DNA of 64,000 nt from Sclerodactyla briareus (taxonomy: Eukaryota > Echinodermata > Holothuroidea > Dendrochirotida > Sclerodactylidae). Positions 47,001 to 60,890 of this stretch are shown in pieces (the stretch's first letter is position 1; each line of letters starts with the position of its first letter). The notes under the pieces were generated by a model, which saw only the letters and a list, made by a program, of their open reading frames with translations, made no database searches and was not told the origin of the DNA. Location of the stretch: contig JAODTK010004999.1 of the NCBI GenBank assembly GCA_026419785.1, positions 1,054,001 through 1,118,000 of the forward strand. The letters run 5' to 3'. The position numbers and the translations under genes were made by a program.

Positions 47001-49737
47001 ATGAATAATGTAATTATGGGCTGATGGCGATTGATTTTCACCAGTTTGGTTTTACCGTTTTCCGGTGTCAGGGAAAAACTGCGTTTCTCGGTTCCTTTGT
47101 TTTGGGATTGCAATATCAAGTCTTTCCTACTGGCTGGAAGCAGTCTTGTTGCCTCCTGCTCCACTGGCGGTTCCAAGACAGAAGTCAAATCCTGGAATCA
47201 CTGATCATCCTTCCAGATTATCCGAGTTGGAAGAGTTGCAATAATGTTGTCGGCTAAGGGAATGAGGGATTTAGCTTGGAATCGGGCAGATTGGGTGGCA
47301 AGATTGAGCAGGTATATCAAATGTCAGTTAGGGTCGTAATCGGCTAGGATAGACTCAAGGTAAGAAACTGAGAAAAATACTTAAATTATTGAAGTAGAAA
47401 CAGATTTACTCAAAAATGCACTCGAGGATTTGCAGGGATTGAGTAATGTTTGAACATGCGAAAGAAACGAAATAAGCTGCAGATGATTTCTCGGAGCAAT
47501 TTCTCTTATACTGCAGGCCTCTGCAACCACAGCACTGCTTCTATACAGTATATGTACAAAGGACCATGACAAGCTTTCCCACATGCTCATATCTACTGAC
47601 ACAGCTACAGATCCTAAGGCAATATGAGCTGTCTAATCCACCACCTCACCTCTCCACTATGACGTCAATATGACAGAACGCACTTACAGACAGAAATCCA
47701 ATCCTCCCCAAAGTGATTTGATTGCTGTGGCTATCAGTTGATTCAGTAGTAAGTTTATTCTCCTTCCTAATTCCTCTTGCCTTAGGGGCGAGCAGAGCTG
47801 CGTCTGATTGCAACAAATTAATACGACGCGGGGAGGGCTGCCGCAATCGTACGAGCAACTGAGCGGGTTTGTTCCTTGATGAACGTTGGCCTTAAAGATA
47901 CCATGTGTGTTGCCAAACAACACTAATCCCTCCAATCATGATTCCAAAACATATCCTATGGGGTAAGATGACACCCCAACCCCCTAATCTAATGTACGTT
48001 TTTCTTCTGCACAATAATGGTTTCTGTATATAAATTATAACAGCCAGCTGCCTAACTGTTTTGTTCAATCCACAAACTAACACATATATGTAGTGTTTTG
48101 CAATCCTCGAGGCGGCTCTTATAATTCCCCCCAACATGGTGAGGATGGGGGGGGGGTGATAGCTTCCAGAGGAGTGGGAGAGGGTATCAACAATACTTTG
48201 GTGGGCATCAGCAGGTATGCCCACCAATAAAATATAGTCATTGTATCATCCTGTTGTGGGGCTTTCAACTCAGGATCCCTGGGATTAACAACTCACTCAG
48301 GATAACAATGGGATTATCCAATGAGGGGTAGGGAGTGACCAGTCTTGTGCCCATCGTCAAATCTCCTCCCCCCCCCGAAAAAAAAAAAAAAATTGCAACC
48401 TTTTCCCAACTAGCAGATGGGACCTCAGCTATTAGAGGGATCAGAGAATGGGTTGGTTTAGGAGGGTAGCCTACAGCTGTTCTCTTTGCCTGACATTCAA
48501 CGCAAGAAACCAACTTTGGCACTCAGAGATTGACTTTCAAGGGGGTGTTGCTCCCACATGCCTTTGTATTTGACCAGAGAAAAATCCAACAATGCTTGTG
48601 AGTATATGATACAAGGAGATTGTGAGTAAGCATCAATCAACTTAGGCTTGTAGATTGCAGAGGTAGAGCCATGCTGGCTCAAGACCATTCAATGTCGGAA
48701 GAGGACAAAGTTTAGAGAATGCAAAAAAAAGTTCAATTTTTGGCTTGTATGTTGCAGATATGAAGAGGAAGTCCTGAGATACCTTGATACTTTTTTTTAG
48801 CCTGTTCAAGGTCATCAGGACAACAAAATATAACAATAATGAAGTTGAAATTAAGTATTGAAAGAAAATTAAGAAATTGAAAGGATTGACCGATTGTTTG
48901 GAGGCCAGGTAGTTCAAGGCCAAGAAATTCTAGGAAAACTTCAAGTCATCACCTAGATATCTGAAGAATGAAAACATCAACCAATGGAAATTAGATGTGT
49001 TGGTTGCAAAAAAATGAAGAGGGAAGAGGAAGAGCATTATTGTTTCTGTCAGTTCAAGTCTTCAAGGAAGTTATGGTGTTACGGTTTCATATCGTTACAA
49101 ATATGGCACACACAAAAATCACTACACTTTCTGTGTTCCTAATAAACTTAATAATACTTGATCTTGACCATGTTGCTCCTGTCCCCTACATTCAGTATTT
49201 GGACTCAATGGTAATATCACTCGTGGCATAGTGGCTACCCCAGAAATAACGTCCAATTAGAATAAACAGAACATTGAAGGGAGGCAATGCCCTTGGATCG
49301 ACAACTTCTGCTCGCGCAGCTAGCTACATCAAAGGTCCGCCTAGTATAGGTACTTCAATCAGCGCAGCAAGTTGTTATTATCTTCACATCCTCTCACCTA
49401 TTTGACATCACTCAGATTATGCCCCATATTATTGCTGCCTCACGTTATGAGCTCTTACACTTGCTAAGAACTCGCCCGCCAAACATGGCAATGAATGTGG
49501 AAAAAGGACAACCGAGAAGGTTGAGTGAAGAGATAAGAGAGTAATGAATTTGCTTCTCTTCCCCCCAACAAGGGATTTGATCGCGGTTTTCCCAGGGATG
49601 AGAATTAATATGCCTCACTCAAAAAGTACATGTGAAAACGGAGAGATACCAGGAAGAATTATACCACAATCAGCCTCCAAGTTACACCGAAAGAAACTGG
49701 GGGTGAGGTAGTTCATTTCATGACAAATAGTGGAGGA
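44042..49737. other. No gene assigned
   Basis: AT-rich. One splice-flanked open minus-strand segment (46379-46572) with two hydrophobic stretches is discussed as a finding. Otherwise homopolymers only (G run near 48147, C/A run near 48367). Confidence 0.45.
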
Positions 49738-52272
49738 ACGGGGCTGTTGATGGTTGCTGCAGTCTCTTGATGAGATATCTAGAGGAATAGGGAGGGGGTA
49801 TTGATGGCTGGTCAACAGTCTTGATGAGAATGGAAAGGCAGGATGGGCCTGTTCTGATTGTTGCAGTCTCTTGATGAGATATAGAGGAATGGGGGGTATC
49901 GTTGGCTGGTCCAGTATCTTGATTGAGATAGGAGGCGAACAGGGGCTCTTCATGGTTGTTGCAGTCTCTGATTAAATATGGAAGGGTTGGAGGGTTATTG
50001 ATGGCTGAGACCAGTCTCTTGATGAGATATGGAGGGACATGGGGATGTTCAAGGTTGGTGCAGTCTCTTGATGATAGATAGAGGGTCAGGAGGATGGTAA
50101 TTGTTGTTGCAGTCTCTGATGAGATATTAGAGGGTCAGGAGGATGTTGATGGTTGTGGCAGTTCTCTTGATGAGATATGGGGGTCAAGAGGAGGTTGATG
50201 GTATGCAAGTATCTTTGATGAGTATGGAGGGTCAGGAGGATGTTGATTTGGTGTTGCAGTCTCTTGATAATATATGGAGGGCGCCTGGGGATGTTGAGGT
50301 TTGTTGCAGTTCTTGACAGATAGGAAGAGACAGGGGGATTGTTTATGGTTGGTGAAGTCTCTTGTGCGATATGAAGGTGACATGGAATGCTCATTGGTGC
50401 AGTCTCCTGAAGAGATATAAGTAGGACAGAGGATGATTGATGGATGTTGCCGTCTCTAGATGAGTATGGAGGGACATGGAATGCTCATGGTTGGGTGTAG
50501 TATCTTGATGAGATATGGAGGACATGGAATGTTCATGGTGGGTGCAGTCTCTTGATGGATATAGTAGGACAGAGGATGTTGATGGTTGTTGCAAGTCTCT
50601 ATAGGAGATATGGAGGGACCTGGAAGTTCATGGTCGGAAGAAGTTCCTTGATGCGATATACAGGGAAATGGGAATGTTCCATGGTTGGAGCAAGTCTCTG
50701 ATGAGATAGGAGGGAATGGAATGTCATGGTTGGAGCAGTTCTATTGAGAGATATGGAGTGACATGGAATGTTGCACGGTTAGTTCAGCTTTGATGGTATG
50801 GATGAGACATGGGAGGTTGATGGTTGTTGCAGTCTTTTGATGAGATAGGAGGGACATGGAATGTTCAGGTTGTTGCAGTCTCTGATGAGGATTATAGTAG
50901 GACAGGGGAGGTGATGGTGTTGCAGTCTCTGAGGAAAATAGGAGTGTGGGGTTTATTGATGCTGGACAGTCTCTGATGAGATATGGAGGGACATAGGGAA
51001 TGTTCATGGTTGGAGCAGTCTCTTGATGAGATCAGATTAGGGAAGGACCATGGAATGTTTCGAATCGGTCAGGTCTCTTGATGAGATTAGTAGGACAGAG
51101 GATGTTGATGGTTGTTGCAGTCTCCTGATGAGATATGGAGGGACATGGAATGCTCATGGTTGGAGCAGTCTCTTGATGAGATATGGAGGGATGTGGAATG
51201 TTCATGGTTGGTTCAGTTCTTGATGAGAGATAGTAGGACAGAGGATGTTGTGATGTTGTTGCAGTTCTGATGAGTATGGAGGAGGGACATGGATGGTCAG
51301 GGTTGGGTTCAGTTATTGATGAGATATGTATGACGAGAATGTCGATGGTTGTTGCAGTCTTTTGATGAGATATAGTAAGACAGAGATTGTCGATGGTTGT
51401 TGCAGTTCTCGTGATGGATGGAGGGAAGAATGGTCATGGTGTGCAGTCTCTTGATAGATATAGTAGGACAGAGCTGTTGGATGGTTGTTGCAGTCTCGAT
51501 TGAGATAGGAGGGACAGGAATGTCATGGTCGGAGAGCAGTACTCTTGATGAGATATAGAGGGACATGGAATGTCATGGTTGAGCAGTCTCTTGATTGAGA
51601 TATGGAGGACATGGAAGGGTCATGGTTGGAGCAGTCTCTGATGAGATAGGGAGTGACATGTAATGTTCACGGTTGGTTCAGTCCTCTTGATGAGATAGGG
51701 ATGGAAATGGGATTGTTGATGGTTGTTGCAGTCTTTTGAGTGAGATATGGAGAAATGGAATTGTCATGGTTGTTGCAGGGTCTCTTGATCAGATATAGTG
51801 GACAGGGGAGATGTGATGGTTGTTGCAGTCTCTGATGAAATATGGAAGTGTGGGGTTTATGATGCTGGGACCAGTCTCTTGATGCGATATGGAGGGACAT
51901 GGAATGTTCATGGTTGTTCAGTCTCTTTGAGAATATTCTGACAGAGAATGTCGATGGTTGTTGCAGTCTTTTTGTTGAGATATGGAGGGACATGGAATGT
52001 CTGGTTGTTGCGTCTCTTGATGGATATAGTAAGACAGAGGATGTTGATGGTTGTTGCAGGATCTGAGGAGATATGGAGGACATGAATTGGTCATGGTGTG
52101 TTGCAGGGCTTGATGAGATATAGTAGGACAGAAGATGGTCTGGGGGTTGCATTCTCTAGATGAGGTATGGAGGGACATGGAATGCTCATGGTTGGTGTGC
52201 AGTCTATTGATGAGCTTGAGATATATATAGTAGGATAGGAGATGTTGATGTGTTGTTGCAGTTCTATTGATA
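49738..52272. repeat. 48-bp minisatellite array, about 2.5 kb, two unit types
   Basis: Unit core gcagtctcttgatgagatat. Type 1 continues agtaggacagaggatgttga, type 2 continues ggagggacatggaatgttca. The two types are mixed, often alternating. About 50 units. Many units have one- or two-base losses that look random. All three minus frames of the consensus lack stops, so the minus-strand frames here are not evidence for a protein. Confidence 0.97.
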
Positions 52273-55200
52273 ACTATGGACGGTCAATGACCATTAGCAC
52301 ATTTTGTTTCTGATTGTTCTATCATTACACTTCCAGTTGCTGCTGTCTGTTGAGTTTGGGAGGTTCAGCTTCTGAATGTGCTCTTGGTTATTCATCCGCT
52401 TTTGGCCGCTGTCCTTGAAACCCCACAGAGAACACTGGGATTGTATATTTAGGACAAATGAAAAGTAATCTTTAACAAATGATTCAACCATGTAACGTTC
52501 CGGTGGTAATGTTACATGGTGAATCGCAAAGTAAAATGGAAAACAATCTGGCACAGCAAGGGCATTATAAATACTACTTGCCTAACTGACATTGCTTTCT
52601 CTGAGGCTAGGACATGAGGCCATTCTGTAACTCGTGATATTTCCCATCTGTCCAGCAAAACCCGGTTATGCTTCTTTGAAGGATGCAGCCTCGCAAAGAC
52701 GGACATAGAATAAATGTCACAGGGCAATTAAACAATATCTGGCCATAATAGGAACCCTGGGAATCTGCAGGATCCTGATTGGGAATGCGGTTGTTTCTGT
52801 TGTAATCTATCTGAGGCACGGTCACAAAAACCTATCATGGAGAAGCAGTTGTGGGACAAGACAGACAACTTAGTCAAGGCCGGCATAAGAGGGCAGATGT
52901 TAATGAGGCCGCTATAAGGTCAAGATTTTGCCACCCACAGGATCATGAAAAATAAAGAAGATTTGAACGAGATGGAAACTAAGGTTCATTACATTTAATG
53001 TTAAATAGTTATATGACCGTTGAGACTGCTAACAAAAGAGCAACCAGCATAATGAACAGTTGCCTAAGTGGTTGTCACCAATCTCTAAAGTAGTATAAGA
53101 TATGGGCGGGAGAGGGGCAGGGTGATATCGTGTACACTTTGCAAGCAACCATCCCACCACAGTGCGGGTGGTGTTTTGATATTCAGAGTTTCCTTCCCCT
53201 AAGTGGCCAACTGGCCATGCATATTCCCAATTGGCCTTCCCGTTATGATTGGCTGTAAATGTAGTGTACTGCGTTTGGGGTTTGAGGGGTTTTTGCATAA
53301 AGACTCTTGAGGTTGGGGGTGAGCAGTCAGACATGAATCTTCTGCTGCTCCATGAATATGAGAAGTAGTTGATCTTGAATTTCTAAACCAAACCCATTCA
53401 AGTCACTATGGCTAACACATGTGTTTCGCTTCAAGTTGATGGACAAACTGCTGGAGAGTTGTTGCACAAAAACCAGTAACTTCTTCCAGTAGATATGGCA
53501 AAGCCAAATATCCCCAAAGTGGTATAGATTAAGTATGGATACAATGCTTTAAAACTCATCCTCATTCGTCCCAAGACAAAGAAACACCAACCCACTCCTT
53601 GTGGGCCTTGAATTCTAAACGACATATCCATTGACATGCAGAGAAGGGTCCTGTTCAAATGATCAGTCAAACCTGAAGAAACTTATATAGGACAAGAACA
53701 ACAAAACAATGGGAGGAGTAAAGTAATACTCATGCCCAAATAAACGGTTCACCTTCATGTCATCATCCCTCTCCAAAAGCAAGCAAAGTAGAGAACAGTG
53801 ACTAGACCCATATGACATTGAGCCTGAGCCTTTCACATGAAATACAGCGCCTTCGTTTGTGAGGCATGTGTTACGTGAAAAACTGGCAATGACTGAACAA
53901 TGCAAGTTAATCCTTTATTGAGCCTAATACAAAGATGATTGGCAGTTCATCCCTATACCTTGAATGACCTGAGCACACATCTACTATGACACCTATGACA
54001 CAAGACGAAACAGGAAGTCATCCATCTGTCCTCTATATTATGAAAGATTAGACATGGGCTTCGAACTAATCTGGGGTTGAATCCTAACATCACAGCTGGA
54101 CAGAATTTTACTAATACTGTATTTATTCTAGAGCATGATCGAATGCCAAGACTCAGAATAGACGATTATCAGAAAGTTGATTCGCGGAACAATGTCCAAG
54201 GCACAATGTACCAACAGAATGTTTTGGAGCAGAAGGGATTTACGAAAACACCTTTAAGGGACAAATCTTTAATGTAATCAAGAATCAATATTTTGTATCT
54301 GAGCGTCAAAGACGACCACAACTTTATTCCATGCCAGATATACAAGTCAGAGATCTTCAAGTGCTTCTATGGAGGACTTAAAGTCACTGGAGAGGTGAAA
54401 AATAACAAGTGCATTTCCATCAAAAGGGCATGGCTATCCATCAGGATTATTTTTTTAAAACAAAGTGACACGAGAGGGGCCGCAAAGAGGGGCAACCCCC
54501 ATGCACAAAAGCCGAGAGGAGAGAAAGAGGAGAAACCCAGCCTATTAATGTGCCACAGTTAAACCACTGAAGATTCTAAGCAAAGGAACAACATCTTGTC
54601 TGTGTGTTGAGGAGCGAAATTCCAAATATGGTACTCAAATTGACATTAATTTCCACAACACATTAGCCTCTGTCTGGGGAGTTGGGATACGAAGCTGTAA
54701 TGGCAGACCTGCAGACACGAAAACCTCATCCTAACCTCATTAACAACAATTTTGGAAATTTATTTTCCATATCTAACACTTTTATGATGTTCATACGTCT
54801 CCAATTATGTTTGGACATATTTTTCTTTAAAATGGTAGTATGTCATCATCAAATGTTGCCAATTTGCTAAATTGCCAACTTAGCAGTGATAAATTAATAA
54901 TCTTTAAAAATTTGTACCTTATCACCGAACAGGTCTATGACATTTTCAACAAAATTTGATTGGCATGATTTTCAATACACAATCATATGATATTAAATAT
55001 TTTCGTCTGGACCTGCCCTTTAAGCAAAGCACGGGGGGGCTGGCATGTTCCACCAGTCACGATTTGCAATATTGAAGAGGAATTGTCACAATTCTGTATT
55101 CCTGGTTCACTTGTGAAACGAGGCTTTGCGATTGTAGAGACGACGGATCATCAATCATTAAATTTATCGAATGCTGGGAAATCATCCTTTGACCACCCAA

Positions 55201-57413
55201 AAGTCAATTTCCTCCTTGAGTGAGCATGCATGCATGAGATTATAAAGATTTTTTCAATGGGGAAAACCTTGAGATTCAGTCTCAAATTCAAGGAGAAAGC
55301 CCAAAACAATGCTCAGTGGAATCCCATCTTAATGGCCATTTTGAGAGGGCATGTGAATGTTTTGCGAAAGATACAAATGTCCAAAAGATGAGTGTGAGGA
55401 AAATTCCAAGGGAGAACCTCCTCTGCTTTCTGTGTTGTAATTTGCTTGTGATTTATTCTTGGAAACATTACGGAAGCCTTGGTATATGAGCAAACGACTA
55501 CTTGCCCGATCCTTCCAACTACTATCGGCCTAACTCGGCACATACGTCAACGATAATCGTCACATCACAAGAATGTTGTACCATTTGTTTTTTTTTTAAA
55601 TGTTTGCACAAATGTTGCCCCAAATGTTTCCAACGTTCATAGTGTGCATAGGCTATATATATAATTTGTGTTTCCTTTGTGAATGGAGACTGACCATATT
55701 TGGCAACTCTACATGCGAAATATACGCAAATGTCATGAGACCTACACACGAATTGTGCACGAATAGTTTGTGGGTTAATTGTCGCTAAATATTTGGAGGA
55801 TTTTTCTTCTGATTGCCATTTCGTGAAACGTTCGCATGTCCCATGAGAATGGCCCCTCAACGATGACAGTATATACTGTAACATGAAACTAGCATGTATA
55901 ATGGCCTTACTGACTAGAAGACAATCTTCTTAACATGCACAGAGAGGAATGTTTCTGGCCCCAAAATGTTGACAAGATAGCCATTTCACCAATGTCAGAA
56001 GAGGCAGACATCAGAATCGTCACATCCAACTATCTCTCACCATCATCGATCTGTCTGCAGAGGACAGCTTAGCAAGCATTCAATATGGTGAAACCCTGAC
56101 GAAAGTGGGGTATACATGAGGCCAAGAGAAGATTCAAGACAGCTAGAGAAGAATCCACTTTGAGTAGGTGTCGTGTTTATTAGCATAAATTATAGTACCG
56201 AACAAGTAGGAGTAACTTGCATGCTGAAACTCCCATGAAAATTTTCATTTTCAAATGATGGGGGCATTTGAAATACAAAGGGTAGATGAACCCCTCCACA
56301 CTTACCCCTGTTACCCATATGGACCAAATAATACAGGTCAGAAAATGTGAAGAGGACAACACATGTTTGTTAGTCCTGCCATAGACAACAAGCCACAAGA
56401 ACTTGCTCATCAAAGGAAGTTCAATTTCTGCAAGTTATCAAATGCCCAGACAGACTATCCTGTCCAGGAATACCCTTGAGTTAAATGATATCAGTTATAG
56501 GAAGCAATTCCCACAACACTAAGGGAAATGAAGTAATTATTAAGTGTCCATTTAGGTGCTGCCACCTGATGACATTCTGCTTTTGGTCCCCTTCAGGATT
56601 ATTCCAGTGAAGTCAGCTGAGAGAGGACAGGTTGAACTTTGGATCGGTGATGCCTTGCCCCTTAGCATGGGACTTGTCATCTATATAAGGCATTAACTGG
56701 TTCAGCAGTCAAGAGAGCGTTATCCACATGCCCTACTTTATTTAACGCAAGGGCAACAGCATAGCTCAGCATTTGAAATCTTGTCCAAAAATTCAACCAC
56801 CAGACAGGATGCGAGGTTATAAGGCAAATGTACCAATATGGGATATTTTTATATTTTTTAAGCAGAAATAGAAGGAAAAAAATGAACAGAATGGCATGAA
56901 TGGTGTGGGGTGATCGCTTCAAAAATGTCCAGACTGGAAATTGGGACAAAAAGAGAACATTAAGAATGCAACACTAATAGTGACCTTGTTGGGGTGTGTT
57001 GTTTCTCACTGATTTCGAGAGTTACAAGTACCGTCATAAGATATGCCCTCTCCTTCGCTGCTGGTTGGAATCAATAGTAAGAATGACACATTTTCTTTCA
57101 TCGGGGATACTAAAACACGAGAGACCCCTCACTGGGCCCTCATGATGATATCATTATCGGTTGTGTAATCAATAAAGGATCTCCGGCTTCCTCGTAATCA
57201 ATTGCCTAATGAAGGAACAACTACAGAGTCGATGAATAAAAATGGAGGTTAACCATTGTGGGATGAAAAATATTATTCACAAAAACAGAAAACGGTCATG
57301 ATGACTTACCCATTATCGGCAACCTGCATCCCCCCCACTATGGGACAAAATATCGGCAATTACACAAATCTGGGCTGGCCACCCCAACCATCTTCTTTTT
57401 ACAGGTCCGATAA
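52273..57413. other. No gene assigned
   Basis: Minus-strand open segments near 52512-52825 and 53431-53670 have no recognisable family. No transposon termini were seen. Confidence 0.45.
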
Positions 57414-57504
57414 CCATTTCGATACTATGTTCCATGTGGAGTTATTGCCTTAAAACAATGGTCATCAGCAGAGAAATGAGAAGAATCCCTATTGTGCAAT
57501 AACC
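57414..57504 (+). repeat. Dispersed repeat family 2, copy 2
   Basis: ccatttcgatactatgttcc, gttattgcctt, cagcagagaaatgag and gaatccctattgtgcaat, matching 40281-40374. Confidence 0.65.
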
Positions 57505-58222
57505 CGATGAACAAACTCAGAAGTGACTTATGTATTCCATTGTTCCATTGGTATTATAAAATAACATTCCAAAAAAAAAGTGTATTGGTTGTCTTCTATC
57601 CACTAAAAGAACCAACACTCACTATAGCCCTATTTCCTTTTTTTTTGTTTTTTTGGGGGGGGGGGTGGGAATGCGCAATGAAACTGCGCTATGTGAATTG
57701 CGCTATTCTATACGAACGGTATTTATTATTATTATTATAGCAATTCTCTCATGAACCAATTATTCTATGCAAAATGAATGTAAAATTTTATTAGAAGACT
57801 AGGAATATTTGCAGGGTTTTGTGAGTATGACATTTATCATGATGCATGCTTTTTTATCTTGCAAAATAACACCCGCACAAACTCCTTTAAAAGGAAAGTT
57901 TTTTTTGAGAACTTGTAGCTGGATGACACATGTCGTTTTCCTGCAGCTAGCAAGTTAGCCTCTTTTTAATTTATCCTGCAGTTGTCCTGTAACCTTTACA
58001 TAACCTCTCTATGTATGTGGTACAGTATTTAGGCATGGACATCTTTTGCGTCAAGGCTTGCATGAAGACTACCTAACTTGAATAGTCCGCCAAAAATTGT
58101 TATATTTTCATAGAGAATTTAGGCAAATCTGTTTAATCTGTCTCATATCGGGACTATATGCACAAAACAATAATTGCATGAAGCTCGGGAAAGACTCGAG
58201 GCAAAAAAAACCTATTTTTGCC

Positions 58223-58326
58223 GTCCCCTCCTCCATGGTCCCCTCCTCCATGGTCCCCTCCTCCATGGTCCCCTCCTCCATGGTCCCCTCCTCCATGGTC
58301 CCCTCCTCCGTGGTCCCTCCTCCATG
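58223..58326. repeat. 15-bp minisatellite, seven units
   Basis: Unit gtcccctcctccatg. The first five units are identical, the sixth has one change and the last is two bases short. The length is divisible by three, so frames run through it on both strands (PSSMV, MEEGT) without implying coding. Confidence 0.95.
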
Positions 58327-59132
58327 CATCTCAAAGATGCTGCAGGTTTCCTAACACAAATACACTCACAACAAAACTGAGACCATATATATAGTTATGT
58401 TAATACAGAATAATATTAAACAGATCCATTAGGAACATGCAGTTTATTCCTGTGGTACATCTTATTTGGATGAGTAAAAAATTGTGTCTTGATTGCAATC
58501 TTTAACACAGTAGGCCCCCTAGTTTCTCTCTCAAGTAAACAGTGATTGATACTCCATGTCATTCACCCAAGATAGTCCACAGTGCTGAAGAACATCCATG
58601 CAACAATCACGCTTGATGGATTTAGCAAGTATGAAAGATGAAAGAGTCCATAAAGACAACATGTGGATGTTGAACTCTATTAGCTGCTGCTGGCCAGCAT
58701 TATGTGATCATGTGCTGAACCATTTTTTAAAGGCATCATAATTGATGAAGCAAGCATGTGTATTCAACCAAGCTGTCAAGTGTGCAATAGAAATTTATGT
58801 TTTTTTTCGCACAAGCCAGCTGAGTTTTGTATCATTTATTCAAAAGCTCTCTGAGATACTGTGGGACATCTCTCACCCAAACCATGATTTCATCTGTTTA
58901 AATATTATTATCGAAACAATGCATTGTTTTTATAGTTGCACAATTGCGTATTTGTATGTGTGTTTCACATTTGTTGCCAATTCAGCTTAGCCTATTATCA
59001 CCTAATCTGCTATTTATAATTAATTATTTGATATTATTGGTTACACTTTCCCCATGTTCCAACATACCATCACAATTACTGTATATGATAGTCCAGTTAT
59101 TTCAGGATAGCATAATAAATACAATGTAATAA

Positions 59133-59473
59133 GCCAATTCAGAGTGGACAGTTTAATGAGATGATAATGATATTGTATCAAGGGTCATGAGGGAACGACG
59201 GCAGTTCGACGTTGAACGTACAGTGTGCAGAACGATCTGTCAAAACTCCTCTGACTTGGAAAATTAAAAATTCTGCCAACACAACACTTTACAGATTTCT
59301 TCCCATACTAATCAACAATAACATCCAGAAACATTGGATGAATTGCCTGCGTTTTCAAATAGTGATGACAGTTTAAAAATAGCCGTAACAATATTGGTAT
59401 GGGGGGAATCTTGTTTATTCCCCGGAACTGTTCAGTGGTGAGTATGCGCACTTACAACCACGAACGGGCTAAT
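59133..59473 (+). repeat. Dispersed repeat family 1, copy C
   Basis: gccaattcagagtggacag, atgagatgataatgatattg, ending gtgagtatgcgcacttac. It shares its first 12 bases with copy A, which suggests that gccaattcagag marks the true left end. Confidence 0.85.
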
Positions 59474-60795
59474 AGTGCAAAAAACTACTGTTAATTTGGT
59501 ATACGGATCCATCCCGTGTTCGGAACAAGCAGAGGTCAATATGGAATGACTCGAAAAATTTGCGCCATAGCGCTGTGAACGATCGTCGTATCCCACGCAG
59601 TGGTGGTCTGAGACCTGTTGTTTCTCATACTAACCGTTATCGATTTTCCTTCCCATGGGTGGAAAAAAATTGGGAAATTAGGAAGCTCATTCCCAGGAAA
59701 TCTGCATCGGGAGGGGAAATCTTGCAATATTGAGGGGAATTTTTTCAATTTTGGGGGTATATCGTTGTCATATACTGGGAAATACATTCTCCCTTCACGG
59801 GAAATTCACATTTTTTCTAGCACTGTTCCTCCTAGGCAGTGCAATCAGACTGTTTAACCCAGAATTCATATATCCTATGTTTTTTGATGAGTCCCTATGT
59901 ATACACCATTCCTATGCATTTTTTATTGGTCTTTTACACATTCTATGTTTCTAACCACAGTGATTCTATTCATCGTCCTATTCTTATAACTCTGTCCCAT
60001 GATTGTTATGTTGGCAGACATTAATTCTCTTTCTGAGGAGGCAATAATTTTCATTAATTTATCTATCCATCTAACTCTACCGGGCTAACATATGAAGTTC
60101 ACTTCCTATAAAATTAAATCAACTGTACTGATGATATAGAGCAAGAGAGGGCCAGAAGACACTGTCAACTGGAATGACCTTATTTAGTGTTAACAATTCT
60201 TAGAATGCCCCAGGAGAGGGGGCTGGAAGGGGGGAAACAGGTACATAGACCTCACTACATTATTTACATTTGAATGTTTATGTCTGTTCTTCAATGGCCA
60301 AGGAATTTCATCCAGTTCTCGGCCACAGAGGCAGACTTGCTCTCTCGATATTAAATTTGTCATCGATCCCGGTTTACACAGTTGTCTGTTGGCAAATTGA
60401 CAATCAACACATGTTGAGGGTAGAGTAGGAACAATGGAAAGAAGAGGCCATAAATTTTGTTAATTTTCATACTAAATGTGGGACATAGGCTGGCATTCAT
60501 CATCAGTGCAGCATACCTGGCCTCACTGAGGTAGTGGGTTCCAGACCACTGCTCTCTTCAGGCAAGGTACAGTACTTTGTTCTGACCGCCCACTATAAGG
60601 GGAAGGCAATTGGAATGTTGATTGAAGAGGTTGTCACTAAATGTGGAGGGTGCGGGGGTTGTTTCCCCCTCACTTTGTGACAATACTTCCATTGACTTCA
60701 CAATTTTCCAAAGTGTGGCTTCACTGGCAGGAGCTCCATTCACATTGCGATCGAGTGAAGAAAATTGTCCCATGCAGTTTGCAGCACCTTTGCTG

Positions 60796-60890
60796 TGTCC
60801 CCCCCTCCACATCTGAATCCCGCCCCCCCCTCCCCTCCCCGCATCTGAATCCCGCCCACTCCCCTCCCCGCATCTGAATCCCTCCCACAT
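60796..60890. repeat. 29-33 bp C-rich tandem repeat, three units
   Basis: catctgaatcc occurs at 60809, 60842 and 60871, each followed by a C-rich stretch. It is responsible for the Gly/Asp-rich reading frame on the minus strand. Confidence 0.9.

Noticed and set aside
49615..52178. Series of minus-strand frames with HQHPLSYYISSRD-like repeats
   Set aside because: The 48-bp consensus is free of stops in all three minus frames, so openness carries no information.
53431..53670. Minus-strand hydrophobic frame (LIYTTLGIFGFAI)
   Set aside because: No family recognised and no convincing splice sites; hydrophobic frames are common in AT-rich DNA.
58097..58380. Frames with PSSMV or MEEGT repeats
   Set aside because: Products of the 15-bp minisatellite.
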